Positions 29,352 to 37,468 of a stretch of 64,000 nucleotides of DNA are shown piece after piece. Each line of letters starts with the position of its first letter. Position 1 is the stretch's first letter. The notes beneath the pieces were generated by a model. The model had not been told where the DNA came from. It searched no databases and saw nothing but the letters and a program-made list of their open reading frames with translations. A program made the translations under genes and the position numbers. Origin of the DNA: Shewanella sp. MBTL60-112-B2 (GTDB lineage Bacteria > Pseudomonadota > Gammaproteobacteria > Enterobacterales > Shewanellaceae); contig NZ_BPFA01000004.1 of assembly GCF_019655055.1 (NCBI RefSeq), forward strand, positions 124,001 through 188,000, in the 5' to 3' direction.

Positions 29352-30692
29352 ATGTTTGATTCCTATTCTGGGTACCGGTTAATTTCACGCTTGGCAATTT
29401 ATTTGGCTTCGTGTTTATTGATTGGATTAATATTCGGTGAAGTTCTTTGGATCTTATTGCTAGGATCTATTTTCCTACTCATTTGGCATTACCGCCAGCT
29501 ATCGCGTTTAAATTTTTGGCTATGGCATGATCGCCGCTTAACCCCCCCAAATGGTAGTGGTAGTTGGGAAGGGGTGTTTAATGGTATTTATCGTTTACAA
29601 GGTAAGAACCGTAAACGAGTGTCGCAGCTGGCTTTTTTGCTCGGACGTTTCAGGCAAGGCGCGGAAGCATTACCCGATGCGGCAGTTGTTTTAGACTCAG
29701 AGCATAATATTTTATGGTGCAATAAACTGGCGCAACTGTTGTTAGGTTTTGTTTGGCCGCAAGATAACGGTCAGCGCATCGATAATCTTATTCGTCATCC
29801 CGACTTTTCCGCTTACCTTAAAAATAAAGAGTATCAAGAGCCCTTAGAGCTTGCGTCGCCACAATCAGAAGGCCATATCCTTGAGATCCGCATTATGGGT
29901 TATGGGGCAGGGCAGCTTTTATTGATAGCTCGAGATATTACCCGTGTTCGTCAGTTAGAAGGGATGCGCAAAGAGTTCGTCGCCAATGTGTCTCATGAGC
30001 TAAAAACACCGTTAACAGTGTTGCAAGGCTATTTAGAGATGATGCAGTCGATGGCTGAGCCTGGTTCGCCAAATGTTCGTGCTATGGATCAAATGCAGCA
30101 GCAAACTACACGAATGCGCTCTATGGTGGAGCAGTTACTGGCGTTGTCGAGGATCGAGGATGCGAGTGATGTGAGCTTAGAGGTTAAGGTCAATATGAAG
30201 CAGATGATGGATATCTTGCATGATGAAGCCTTAGCCTTAGCGCAAGAGCAGTACGAGATTAGTTTTTACTGTGAGCCTGGCCTAAACATATATGGCAATG
30301 AATTACAGTTAAGAAGCGTGTGTTCGAACTTAATTTCCAATGCTATCCGTTACACTGAGCCTGGTGGCAAGGTCGAAATAAGCTGGCGTAAGATTGCCAT
30401 AGGCGGTCTATTTAGCGTTAAAGATAATGGTGAGGGAATTGCGCCTCAACATATTGGCCGTTTAACAGAACGCTTTTATCGTGTTGATAGCGCCCGTTCA
30501 CGCCAAAGCGGCGGCACTGGCCTTGGTCTTGCGATAACCAAGCACGCTTTGCATAACCATCAAAGTGAGCTCAATATTGCTAGCCAGTTGGGCAAGGGCA
30601 GTACCTTTAGCTTTGTTATTCCAGCCAATTTAATTGAGTTTACCGCGCATGTTAACGAACAACCGAGCCATGCTAATGAGACGCTGGGCTAA
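29352..30692 (+). CDS. phoR: Phosphate regulon sensor histidine kinase PhoR
   Basis: PhoR phosphorylates PhoB when phosphate is scarce, in contact with the Pst transporter and PhoU. The 446-residue protein has two adjacent N-terminal membrane helices (about 10-50), a PAS domain (about 95-200) and a histidine kinase core with the phospho-acceptor His in VSHELKTPLTVLQG near residue 215. The N box (NLISNAIRYTEPGG), G1 (DNGEGI) and G2 (GGTGLGLAI) are intact. Confidence 0.96.
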   Translation: MFDSYSGYRLISRLAIYLASCLLIGLIFGEVLWILLLGSIFLLIWHYRQLSRLNFWLWHDRRLTPPNGSGSWEGVFNGIYRLQGKNRKRVSQLAFLLGRFRQGAEALPDAAVVLDSEHNILWCNKLAQLLLGFVWPQDNGQRIDNLIRHPDFSAYLKNKEYQEPLELASPQSEGHILEIRIMGYGAGQLLLIARDITRVRQLEGMRKEFVANVSHELKTPLTVLQGYLEMMQSMAEPGSPNVRAMDQMQQQTTRMRSMVEQLLALSRIEDASDVSLEVKVNMKQMMDILHDEALALAQEQYEISFYCEPGLNIYGNELQLRSVCSNLISNAIRYTEPGGKVEISWRKIAIGGLFSVKDNGEGIAPQHIGRLTERFYRVDSARSRQSGGTGLGLAITKHALHNHQSELNIASQLGKGSTFSFVIPANLIEFTAHVNEQPSHANETLG

Positions 30693-30725
30693 TTGATTTA
30701 GATTAGCTTTAAAATAAATGTCATA

Positions 30726-30752
30726 TAAAAACAGGCTTATGCCTGTTTTTTT
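30726..30752 (+). terminator. Terminator of phoBR
   Basis: AAAAACAGGC / GCCTGTTTTT stem with a seven-T run, 34 bp past the phoR stop. Confidence 0.85.
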
Positions 30753-30777
30753 GTAAATAAATCCAAATTAGGTTGGT

Positions 30778-30828
30778 TTGTCATCGAAGTGTCACTTAGT
30801 AGTAATAGACTTGTCATCAATGGAGTCA
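30778..30828 (+). promoter_or_regulatory. Two candidate Pho boxes upstream of the phosphate-binding protein gene
   Basis: TTGTCAT-CGAA-GTGTCAC at 30778-30795 fits the 7-4-7 Pho box well. A second copy with a weaker right half, TTGTCAT-CAAT-GGAGTCA, is at 30811-30828. They lie 50-100 bp before the start codon, as expected for PhoB activation. Confidence 0.75.
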
Positions 30829-30878
30829 ATACTGACAGCGTTTTAAGAAACCAAGATAGTTAAACACTGGAGCAAAGA

Positions 30879-31850
30879 ATGAAACTGAAACAACTTGTTG
30901 GCGCGGTAAGCTTTACTGCAGCGACTGTATTTTCTGCAGCATCAATGGCTGCAATCGACCAGTCTTTACCAACTTACGAAAAGACAAGCGGCGTGTCTGG
31001 TAACTTATCATCTGTTGGCTCTGATACTCTGGCTAACATGATGACACTATGGGCTGAAGACTTTAAACAGCTTTATCCAAACGTAAACATCCAGATCCAA
31101 GCGGCAGGTTCTTCTACTGCGCCACCAGCATTGACTGAAGGTACTTCACAGTTTGGCCCTATGAGCCGTAAGATGAAGCCAAATGAAGTTGAAGCGTTTG
31201 AAAAGCATTATGGTTACCAGCCAACGGCTATCCGCGTTGCAATTGATGCCCTAGCGGTATTTGTACACAAGGATAACCCAATCGAAGGTATGAGCATCGA
31301 GCAAATCGACGGCATCTTCTCTTCTACAGATAAGTGTGGCGGTGGTGATGTGACACGTTGGGGTCAAGTTGGCCTTGATGGCGGCTGGGCAGCAAGAGAC
31401 ATCCAGCTTTATGGTCGCAACTCAGTATCAGGTACTTATGGTTACTTCAAAAAGAAAGCACTATGTAAAGGTGATTTCAAAGCGAACGTAAACGAGCAAC
31501 CAGGTTCTGCTTCTGTAGTACAGTCAGTATCGCAATCACTTAACGCGATTGGTTACTCAGGAATTGGTTATAAGACTGCCGGTGTTAAAGCGGTTGCGAT
31601 TTCTAAGAAAGGCACTAACTACATTGCTGCAACAGCAGACAATGCAGCGACGGGTAAATACCCATTGTCTCGTTACCTATATGTATACGTGAACAAGCAT
31701 CCAAACAAAGATTTATCACCAATGGATCGCGAATTCATCCGCTATGTGCTTTCACAGCAAGGTCAGCAAATTGTTGAAAAAGACGGTTATGTTGCACTAC
31801 CACGCAGCGTTATCGCAAAAGACTTAGCTAAAGCGGGTATTCGTCTTTAA
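30879..31850 (+). CDS. Periplasmic phosphate-binding protein, PstS family
   Basis: A 323-residue phosphate-binding protein. A signal peptide ends at ASMAA near residue 24. The phosphate-binding loops are visible: [23 protein letters not shown] with FGPMSR, and [12 protein letters not shown], the last matching the conserved R-x-x-S-G-T type site. No pstCAB or phoU genes follow, so this may be a separate binding protein serving a transporter elsewhere, or one secreted for phosphate scavenging. The upstream Pho boxes and the phoBR neighbours support phosphate control. Confidence 0.92.
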   Translation: MKLKQLVGAVSFTAATVFSAASMAAIDQSLPTYEKTSGVSGNLSSVGSDTLANMMTLWAEDFKQLYPNVNIQIQAAGSSTAPPALTEGTSQFGPMSRKMKPNEVEAFEKHYGYQPTAIRVAIDALAVFVHKDNPIEGMSIEQIDGIFSSTDKCGGGDVTRWGQVGLDGGWAARDIQLYGRNSVSGTYGYFKKKALCKGDFKANVNEQPGSASVVQSVSQSLNAIGYSGIGYKTAGVKAVAISKKGTNYIAATADNAATGKYPLSRYLYVYVNKHPNKDLSPMDREFIRYVLSQQGQQIVEKDGYVALPRSVIAKDLAKAGIRL

Positions 31851-31895
31851 TGATGGGTGCCGCAATTCATCTTAACTGATGAATAGTAAGCAAAT

Positions 31896-31922
31896 AAAAG
31901 GCCTCAATTGAGGCCTTTTTTA
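31896..31922. terminator. Terminator after the phosphate-binding protein gene
   Basis: AAAAGGCCTCAA / TTGAGGCCTTTTT stem between convergent genes. Confidence 0.85.
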
Positions 31923-31948
31923 ATGCTGTAATTCTTTTAAATAGACAA

Positions 31949-32863
31949 CTATTTTTGCGCAGATTTAAGCTGTTTAAGCCAGGTATCAAACTCAGCATCC
32001 ATCGATGTTCCCCATCCAGCTAGCAGTGCTTGATAACGTGGGTAGTCACCTTTGCGGGTAAAGCCAAGCATGGTATCAACTTTATCTTTATGGTTCTCAA
32101 TCATAAAGCGCACCGCTAGATAACCCCAACGATAAACTCTGTCAGTTCCGCCATTTTTCTCGTAGCTGGTATTGAAAATTTCACTAAGTGTGTGGCTTTG
32201 CTCACCACCAATTAATGCCAGCGCTTTGGGGTTGTCATCGCCAAGGGAAATATACTCGGCGACGCCCTCACTCCACCAAACCGTGTGCGGGTACAGAGGA
32301 GCGGGCTTAGGGCAATATTCAGGGCCGCTGTGCGAGTCATGTAACGAGAGACAGAAGTCACCGTAGAGGTTAAAGCGACCATCGAGGTAATGCACGTACT
32401 CGTGCGCTAGGTTCCAGACTTGGCCCTTTTTCTCATACGCTACAAACTCTGCTTGGTTATCACTTTTCCAAGGTAAACCTTCCAAATACATGCCGCCGTT
32501 ATCGCTTGGAACATCGAAATGGTTAGTGACATGATCGACATAATCCTGTCTCGAATGATAAACATTGGCGCGCATTTTGTGGTTATTGTCATCGGCTACA
32601 GGCTTATTGAGGGTGCCAAATAGCTTATGGAAATTTGTTTCTTGTCTTATTAGCAACTCACAAGCGGAAGTGAGCTGCTTTTCTGTTAAGGCTTGTGAGC
32701 GAATAACAATGGTGTCGCTACAAGCATGATTTTGGCTTAAAACACTTTCCAGGCTTGCCGCATCTTCAGCATTGGAGGTTGTAGGAAGCATTGCAAGTAC
32801 GGCTAATGTGGGCAAGATATGTTTATTTTTCATTGAGGGTTTCTCTGATTTATAGTTTTGCAT
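31949..32863 (-). CDS. Secreted zinc metallopeptidase resembling the M9 collagenase catalytic core
   Basis: A 304-residue secreted protein with HEYVHYLDGRFN (zinc site) and, about 50 residues later, VWWSEGVAEYISLGD supplying the third ligand, a spacing and sequence typical of the M9 (bacterial collagenase) catalytic subdomain. It lacks the large N-terminal activator domain and the C-terminal binding domains of true collagenases. The first ATG (32863) has GAGGA 6 bp upstream; an inner ATG (MKNKH) would give a more usual signal peptide. Substrate unknown. It is divergent from the M1 aminopeptidase. Confidence 0.75.
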   Translation of the reverse strand: MQNYKSEKPSMKNKHILPTLAVLAMLPTTSNAEDAASLESVLSQNHACSDTIVIRSQALTEKQLTSACELLIRQETNFHKLFGTLNKPVADDNNHKMRANVYHSRQDYVDHVTNHFDVPSDNGGMYLEGLPWKSDNQAEFVAYEKKGQVWNLAHEYVHYLDGRFNLYGDFCLSLHDSHSGPEYCPKPAPLYPHTVWWSEGVAEYISLGDDNPKALALIGGEQSHTLSEIFNTSYEKNGGTDRVYRWGYLAVRFMIENHKDKVDTMLGFTRKGDYPRYQALLAGWGTSMDAEFDTWLKQLKSAQK

Positions 32864-32975
32864 ACAATATCCTCAAGTGTTTCATTTAGCTCTATTGAAG
32901 TCAAACTAGGCTTTTCAACACATAAAATAGCGTTAAAATGTAATCAATTAACCAGTTACTCAAAAAGGATATGCC

Positions 32976-34766
32976 GTGTTAAAGCAATGGGATAATAATC
33001 ATGATTACCACTCGTTTGCCAATACCGAACAGGTCAGAGTTAAGCACTTGTCGCTATCACTCGATGTGGATTTTGATACTAAGCAATTAGCAGGGCAGGT
33101 CGAGTTACAGCTAGATTACATTGATAAGCAGACTAAAGAGCTATGGTTAGATACTCGGGATTTAACCATTGAAGAGGTTTACTCTAACTCTCAGCAAGCA
33201 CTTGCCTTCTCCTTAGATAAGCAAGATGACACATTAGGCCAGCGACTTAATATTGAGCTAACTGCAGATGTCGCCAGTGTTATTATTCATTATCGCACAT
33301 CGCCAGAGGCACAAGGGCTGCAGTGGCTGACACCACTGCAAACCAGTGGTAAGACACTGCCATTTTTATTTAGTCAATCTCAACCGATTAATGCGCGCAG
33401 TTGGATCCCGGTGCAAGATAGCCCCAAAGCGAGAATTACGTTCGATGCGGTGATCACGGCGCCTAAAGGCATGCGAGCGGTGATGAGTGCAATGAATGAT
33501 GCCAACGCCCCGTTAACAGGTGAGTTTAGCTTTACTATGGAAAAGCCAATGCCGACTCACTTACTCGCGATAGCGGTAGGGGATTTAGCTTTCGGTGAAT
33601 TAGGCCCGAGAACCGGTGTGTATGCAGAACCTGAAGTCGTCGCCGCCGCAGTTGCAGAGTTTGAAGACACTGAAAGCATGGTCGAGGTCGCTGAGTCGCT
33701 ATTGGGGCCATACCCTTGGGGGCGTTATGACATGATAGTCTTGCCGCCTAGCTTCCCATTTGGTGGTATGGAAAACCCACGCTTAGCCTTTATGACCCCG
33801 ACGCTCATTGCTGGAGATAAAAGCTTAGTGTCAACGGTTGCACACGAGCTGGCACATTCCTGGACCGGAAACTTGGTGAGCAATGCGACATGGCGCGATC
33901 TCTGGTTAAATGAAGGTTTTACCACATACTTTACCAATCGTATTGTCGAAGAGGTTTTCGGCAAAGAACAGGCTGAACTTGAAGTGGTACTTGAAAATGG
34001 CCGTCTGCAAGAGGCGATATTAGCTACTGAAATAGAAGCGCAAACTCTGCCTGCGAACATGCAAGACCAAGATCCTAACGAAGCTTTTAATCGATTTACC
34101 TACGACAAAGCGTCTATGTTTGTTCATGATCTGGAGAAACGACTAGGCCGCGCTGGGTTTGACGCTTTTTTATATGAATACGTACAAGCATTTGCGTTTG
34201 AAGCGATCACGACAGAAACTTTTGTTGACTACGCTAAGCACACCTTGCTTAAACAGCACTCAGACAAGATCTCCGAGGCAGAACTGTTGGAGTGGATTTA
34301 TGGTGAAGGCATGCCTAGCTGGTTTGTAGAGCCAAAATCTACCAGCTTAGATAAAGTAACTATGGCACTGCGTGCTTTTGATGATGGCGCCTCAGCATCT
34401 AGCCTGATGACAACTGGCTGGCGTGTACATCATTGGCAGTATTTTTTAACTAACTTGCCAGAGAAAGTGTCACATGAAGCCTTGGCCGATTTGGATAACA
34501 CTTTTGGTTTTACTCAGACTAACAATGCTGAAATTGCCTGTGATTGGTTTAGAGTCGCTATACGTAATCGCTATGAGGCTGTACTCGATGCAGTGAGTGC
34601 TTATCTGGTTAAAATTGGCCGTGGAAAGTTTGTGAAGCCACTCTATGCAGAGTTAATGAAAGCTGGGTTTGAGACTCAAGTACAGCAAATATATTCATCT
34701 GCTCGTGATGGTTATCATCCATCCATTGCAGTGATGTTAGATCAGCAATTATTAGCCTCGCAATAA
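32976..34766 (+). CDS. M1 family aminopeptidase (leukotriene A4 hydrolase-like)
   Basis: A 596-residue zinc aminopeptidase of the LTA4-hydrolase branch, without a signal peptide and so cytosolic. It has the substrate-binding PFGGMEN near residue 261, the zinc site HELAHSWTGNLVSN near 289 and NEGFTTYF near 312, followed by a helical C-terminal domain. The start is GTG with AAAGGA 6 bp upstream; an out-of-frame ATG at 32971 closes after three codons. It likely trims short peptides. The first sRNA unit converges on its 3' end. Confidence 0.92.
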   Translation: MLKQWDNNHDYHSFANTEQVRVKHLSLSLDVDFDTKQLAGQVELQLDYIDKQTKELWLDTRDLTIEEVYSNSQQALAFSLDKQDDTLGQRLNIELTADVASVIIHYRTSPEAQGLQWLTPLQTSGKTLPFLFSQSQPINARSWIPVQDSPKARITFDAVITAPKGMRAVMSAMNDANAPLTGEFSFTMEKPMPTHLLAIAVGDLAFGELGPRTGVYAEPEVVAAAVAEFEDTESMVEVAESLLGPYPWGRYDMIVLPPSFPFGGMENPRLAFMTPTLIAGDKSLVSTVAHELAHSWTGNLVSNATWRDLWLNEGFTTYFTNRIVEEVFGKEQAELEVVLENGRLQEAILATEIEAQTLPANMQDQDPNEAFNRFTYDKASMFVHDLEKRLGRAGFDAFLYEYVQAFAFEAITTETFVDYAKHTLLKQHSDKISEAELLEWIYGEGMPSWFVEPKSTSLDKVTMALRAFDDGASASSLMTTGWRVHHWQYFLTNLPEKVSHEALADLDNTFGFTQTNNAEIACDWFRVAIRNRYEAVLDAVSAYLVKIGRGKFVKPLYAELMKAGFETQVQQIYSSARDGYHPSIAVMLDQQLLASQ

Positions 34767-34770
34767 AAGC

Positions 34771-34966
34771 AAAAAAAATGGCAACCTAAACAGGTTGCCA
34801 TAACAATAGCGAAGTAGAAATAAGCTGATTTTGCGCTAGCTAACAACTTATCTCCAAGGGCAAACCTAATCGGAATGCCAAGGGAATGATGATGAACAAT
34901 GAAACTAAGGTTAAGCCAACATTTTTAGCCAATTGGCTTGAATATTCACTTAACGAGAATCGGTTC
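34771..34966 (-). ncRNA. Candidate tandem sRNA unit 1
   Basis: On the minus strand a GAACTA box (34999-34994) and a TCTGA box (34977-34973) are separated by 16 bp, and a G lies 7 bp downstream as likely +1 (34966). The transcript of about 196 nt would hold a stem-loop near its 5' end, the conserved block GTTCATCATCATTCCCTT (complementary to a ribosome-binding site with start codons), a conserved GCTAGCGC segment, and a terminator, GGCAACC / GGTTGCC, ending in eight T. It converges with the M1 peptidase gene, whose stop is 4 bp away. No protein gene is plausible here. Confidence 0.75.
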
Positions 34967-35194
34967 ATATAGTCAGAGTCAATAAATCCGAGTTAGTTCC
35001 GTCAAATTTCAATTTATCTGCAGTTATTTTATAAAATTGGACTGCATAAAGCTTAAGCGCCTAAATAATAAACTATTCACAGTACACCCTGTTATCCCAG
35101 TCATTATGTCTAGTCACTAGTTTCGTGGATTGTTTGGTTGGCATGAGTCTAAGCGGGTGACGGCGAACGGCAGCCTAGCTTGAGTCAAATAAGC

Positions 35195-35388
35195 AAAAAA
35201 AATGGCAACCCAAAAGGTTGCCATAAAGAATCAGTTCTAAAGTTAAGCTTTAATGCGCTAGCTAAAGGCTTAACTTGATGGCAAACCTATAAGGAATGCC
35301 TAAGGGAATGATGATGAACAATGAAACTAAGGTTAAGCCAACATTTTTAGCCTACAGGCTTGAATCTTCACTTAACGAGAATCGGTTC
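35195..35388 (-). ncRNA. Candidate tandem sRNA unit 2
   Basis: Second unit of the array, closest to unit 1; their similarity continues about 35 bp upstream of the promoter, so this pair is the youngest duplication. The promoter boxes are GAACTA (35421-35416) and TCTGA (35399-35395), 16 bp apart, with G at 35388. The terminator stem is the same but its loop differs (AAAA-type), and the middle of the transcript differs from unit 1 while the pyrimidine-rich block is identical. Confidence 0.75.
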
Positions 35389-35637
35389 ATATAGTCAGAG
35401 TCGATAAATCTCAGTTAGTTCCGTCAAATTTCAATTTATCTGCAATTATTTGATTAAATGAGAATGCATTTATTCTAAGTGTTTAAATTGTTAGGACAAA
35501 TCCCAAGCTGCTAAATATTTTATTTGCCCACTATTATCTCTAGCCGCTGTTACTTTTAGTCATTAATTTTATGGTTTTGTTAGAAGACTGCCCCAGCTGA
35601 GAATCATCATGTTAAGTGGTGGATAAAAATTACATGC

Positions 35638-35832
35638 AAAAAAAATGGCAACCTAAACAGGTTGCCATAACAATAGCTAAGTAGAAATAAGCTGATTTTG
35701 CGCTAGCTAACAACTTATCTCCAAGGGCAACCCTAAACGGAATGCCAAGGGAATGATGATGAACAATGAAACTAAGGTTAAGCCAAGATAATAAGCCTTA
35801 AGGCTGTAAATTCACTTAACGAGAATAGGTTC
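35638..35832 (-). ncRNA. Candidate tandem sRNA unit 3
   Basis: Third unit, about 195 nt. GAACTA (35865-35860) and TCTGA (35843-35839) are again 16 bp apart and a G lies at 35832. The 3' half is almost identical to unit 1, whereas the 5' stem-loop has changed on both arms (AGCCTTAAGGCT core), which suggests that structure rather than sequence is kept there. The pyrimidine-rich block is unchanged. The plus-strand open frame seen in units 1 and 2 is closed here by an early stop. Confidence 0.75.
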
Positions 35833-35936
35833 ATATAGTCAGAGTCGTTAAATTTAGATTAGTTCCCAAAAAATCAAAATTTTATTATTTAACACCTCAG
35901 ATCTTATATCTCTAAATAGGTATTAAGCTTGCAGTT

Positions 35937-36274
35937 GCTGATTTCATTTGTTTATTTCATATCTTGATAAACTTTATTGGCAAACTAATCCATGGCGAAT
36001 AACTGAACGCATGTTTGCTCCCTTGTGAAGTTATTCAACTCAGAAGCAGGTCGCCAAAAAATGCTCCACAATGGCGAGTGTTAGCGGCTCAGGTACTGTG
36101 GCTCTTAAGGAATAAGAGGGAGTTTAAACGTAGAGTTGTTATGTTCTTCACTCGTTGCGAGTAGCATGGTCGAAGCTGGAATAATGCAGGAGCTGTTACC
36201 GAGGAGCTATTAATGACCTTGCCACGGTGCAGCTAAGCTCTCGCTGAGCGGCCAAATCTTTATACTGATAGCTA
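35937..36274 (-). mobile_element. MITE copy C (degenerate, full-length, reverse orientation)
   Basis: Read on the minus strand this stretch follows MITE copy A (5770-6149) along nearly its whole length: the end CTATCAGTATAAAGATTT, the CAGCGAGAG and GGCAAGGTCATTAAT blocks, GCAACGAGT, CTCCCTCTTATTCC, CTCGCCATT-TGGAGC and TTGGCAAACTAAT. The terminal repeat near 36274 is partly eroded and the one near 35937 is barely recognisable, so the left boundary is approximate. It sits between sRNA units 3 and 4. Confidence 0.8.
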
Positions 36275-36309
36275 TTAAAATAACCTTTAAAAATAGGCGT
36301 TAAAATAGC

Positions 36310-36505
36310 AAAAAAAATGGCAACCTAATGAGGTTGCCATAAAAAGTAAGTTCAAAAGTTAAGTTTTAATGCGCTAGCTAAAGCTTAACTCGGTGGCAAA
36401 CCTATAAGGAGTACCTAAGGGAATGATGATGAACAATGAAACTAAGATTAAGCCAATATATTAAGTCGTTAATCTTTAATATATTCACTCAAAGAGAATC
36501 GGTTC
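36310..36505 (-). ncRNA. Candidate tandem sRNA unit 4
   Basis: Fourth unit, about 196 nt, beyond the MITE. The bases between its promoter boxes (GAACTA 36538-36533, TCTGA 36516-36512) are unrelated to those of units 1-3, yet the boxes, the 16-bp spacing and the G at 36505 are kept. The 5' stem-loop is AT-rich and different. The GTTCATCATCATTCCCTT block and the GGCAACC / GGTTGCC terminator with eight T are kept. The 3' half is closest to unit 2. Confidence 0.75.
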
Positions 36506-36599
36506 ATATAGTCAGACTAGCCATTTTATATTTAGTTCAATCAATGCTAGAAATTTTTCAAAAAAATGCGAAAAAAGATGTAGAGAGCCAAGACGGGAC

Positions 36600-36703
36600 A
36601 AAAAAAGGGCAACCCAAGGGGTTGCCAGATTGACCTACATTGAGATCAAGGGGGGCTGCGCTAGAAGCCCCAGGGAGAATGATGAACATAAAAACTAATG
36701 CTC
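36600..36703 (-). ncRNA. Candidate tandem sRNA unit 5 (short, divergent)
   Basis: The most divergent unit, only about 104 nt. Its promoter is the best match to a sigma-E consensus: GAACTT (36736-36731), 16 bp, TCTAA (36714-36710), G at 36703. The 5' part is unstructured and carries ATGTTCATCATTCTCCCT about 14 nt from the start, then a GC-rich hairpin (GGGGCTTC...GCAGCCCC) and the terminator GGCAACCCC / GGGTTGCC with seven T. Size and layout resemble E. coli MicA. It lies downstream of gpx on the same strand. Confidence 0.75.
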
Positions 36704-36798
36704 AAAAGGTTAGAGGTGAGTATTCTGATAAAGTTCAAAAAATAATCCAGAATATATGATGTTTTTAAATGGAATTTTTAAGTTATTAATTTTATTGG

Positions 36799-37281
36799 CT
36801 AAAGTAGTTTTAAAATTTCACTCTCAATCGCCATTGGCTTAGTCGTTGGTGCAAAGCGTTGGGTGACTTTCCCCTGTTTATCGACTAAAAATTTAGTAAA
36901 GTTCCACTTTATTCTTTCAGAGCCAAGTAGGCCTTTAGCGGATTGCTTTAAATGCGCATAAAGGGGGGCTGTATTGGCTCCATTAACCTCAATTTTTTCA
37001 AATAATGGAAAGGTCACACCAAAATTTAATTCACAAAATGAGCTTATGGCTTGGCTGTCGCCTTTTTCTTGCTCGCCAAACTGGTTACATGGAAACCCGA
37101 GTACAACAAGGCCTTGAGATTGGTGTTTTTGATATAGAGCCTCAAGCTCACGATATTGTGGGGTAAAACCACACTCACTAGCCGTATTGACGATTAATAT
37201 AACTTTGTCTTTAAAGTTTGCCAGTGAAACCGTTTGTCCCTGAATATTGTTAACTGAAAAGTCGTAAATGGAAGCTGTCAT
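36799..37281 (-). CDS. Glutathione peptidase family thiol peroxidase
   Basis: A 160-residue cytosolic glutathione peptidase (BtuE/Gpx-like) that reduces hydroperoxides, in bacteria often with thioredoxin. The catalytic triad is visible: Cys37 in NTASECGFTPQY, Gln in FPCNQFGEQE and Trp in KWNFTKFLV. It uses Cys rather than selenocysteine. The gene is single, with the sRNA array beyond its 3' end. Confidence 0.93.
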   Translation of the reverse strand: MTASIYDFSVNNIQGQTVSLANFKDKVILIVNTASECGFTPQYRELEALYQKHQSQGLVVLGFPCNQFGEQEKGDSQAISSFCELNFGVTFPLFEKIEVNGANTAPLYAHLKQSAKGLLGSERIKWNFTKFLVDKQGKVTQRFAPTTKPMAIESEILKLL

Positions 37282-37415
37282 TTTTCCCCCTTATTGAATT
37301 AGGAAGACTTTATCGATATTGATTAGGTTTGTGTAATAACCTTGCAGGATAACATGCGTTTTTTTGCTTTAACGCTGAGGTTACAAAAAGAGTATTACTG
37401 ATGAGCAAGAAAAGT

Positions 37416-37440
37416 AAAGGGGCATAGGTATGCCCCTTTC
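37416..37440 (-). terminator. Probable terminator of the DUF4382 lipoprotein gene
   Basis: GAAAGGGGCAT / ATGCCCCTTT stem 29 bp past the stop codon; the T-run on the minus strand is short. Confidence 0.6.
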
Positions 37441-37468
37441 ACATCTTATACATTGCGACTTCGTAAAG

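Noticed and set aside
34891..34972. Plus-strand mini-genes (MMMNNETKVKP...) within the repeated units
   Set aside because: They have an apparent ribosome-binding site, but only the first ten or so codons are shared, units 3 and 4 close early, and the conserved minus-strand promoters and terminators explain the conservation better.
36436..36633. 65-codon plus-strand frame over sRNA unit 4
   Set aside because: It runs through the promoter region and into unit 5 in a frame not open in the other units; composition is not protein-like.
34767..36798. Repeats considered as a CRISPR array or REP elements
   Set aside because: Units are about 200 nt with promoter and terminator, irregularly spaced, and far larger than CRISPR or REP repeats.
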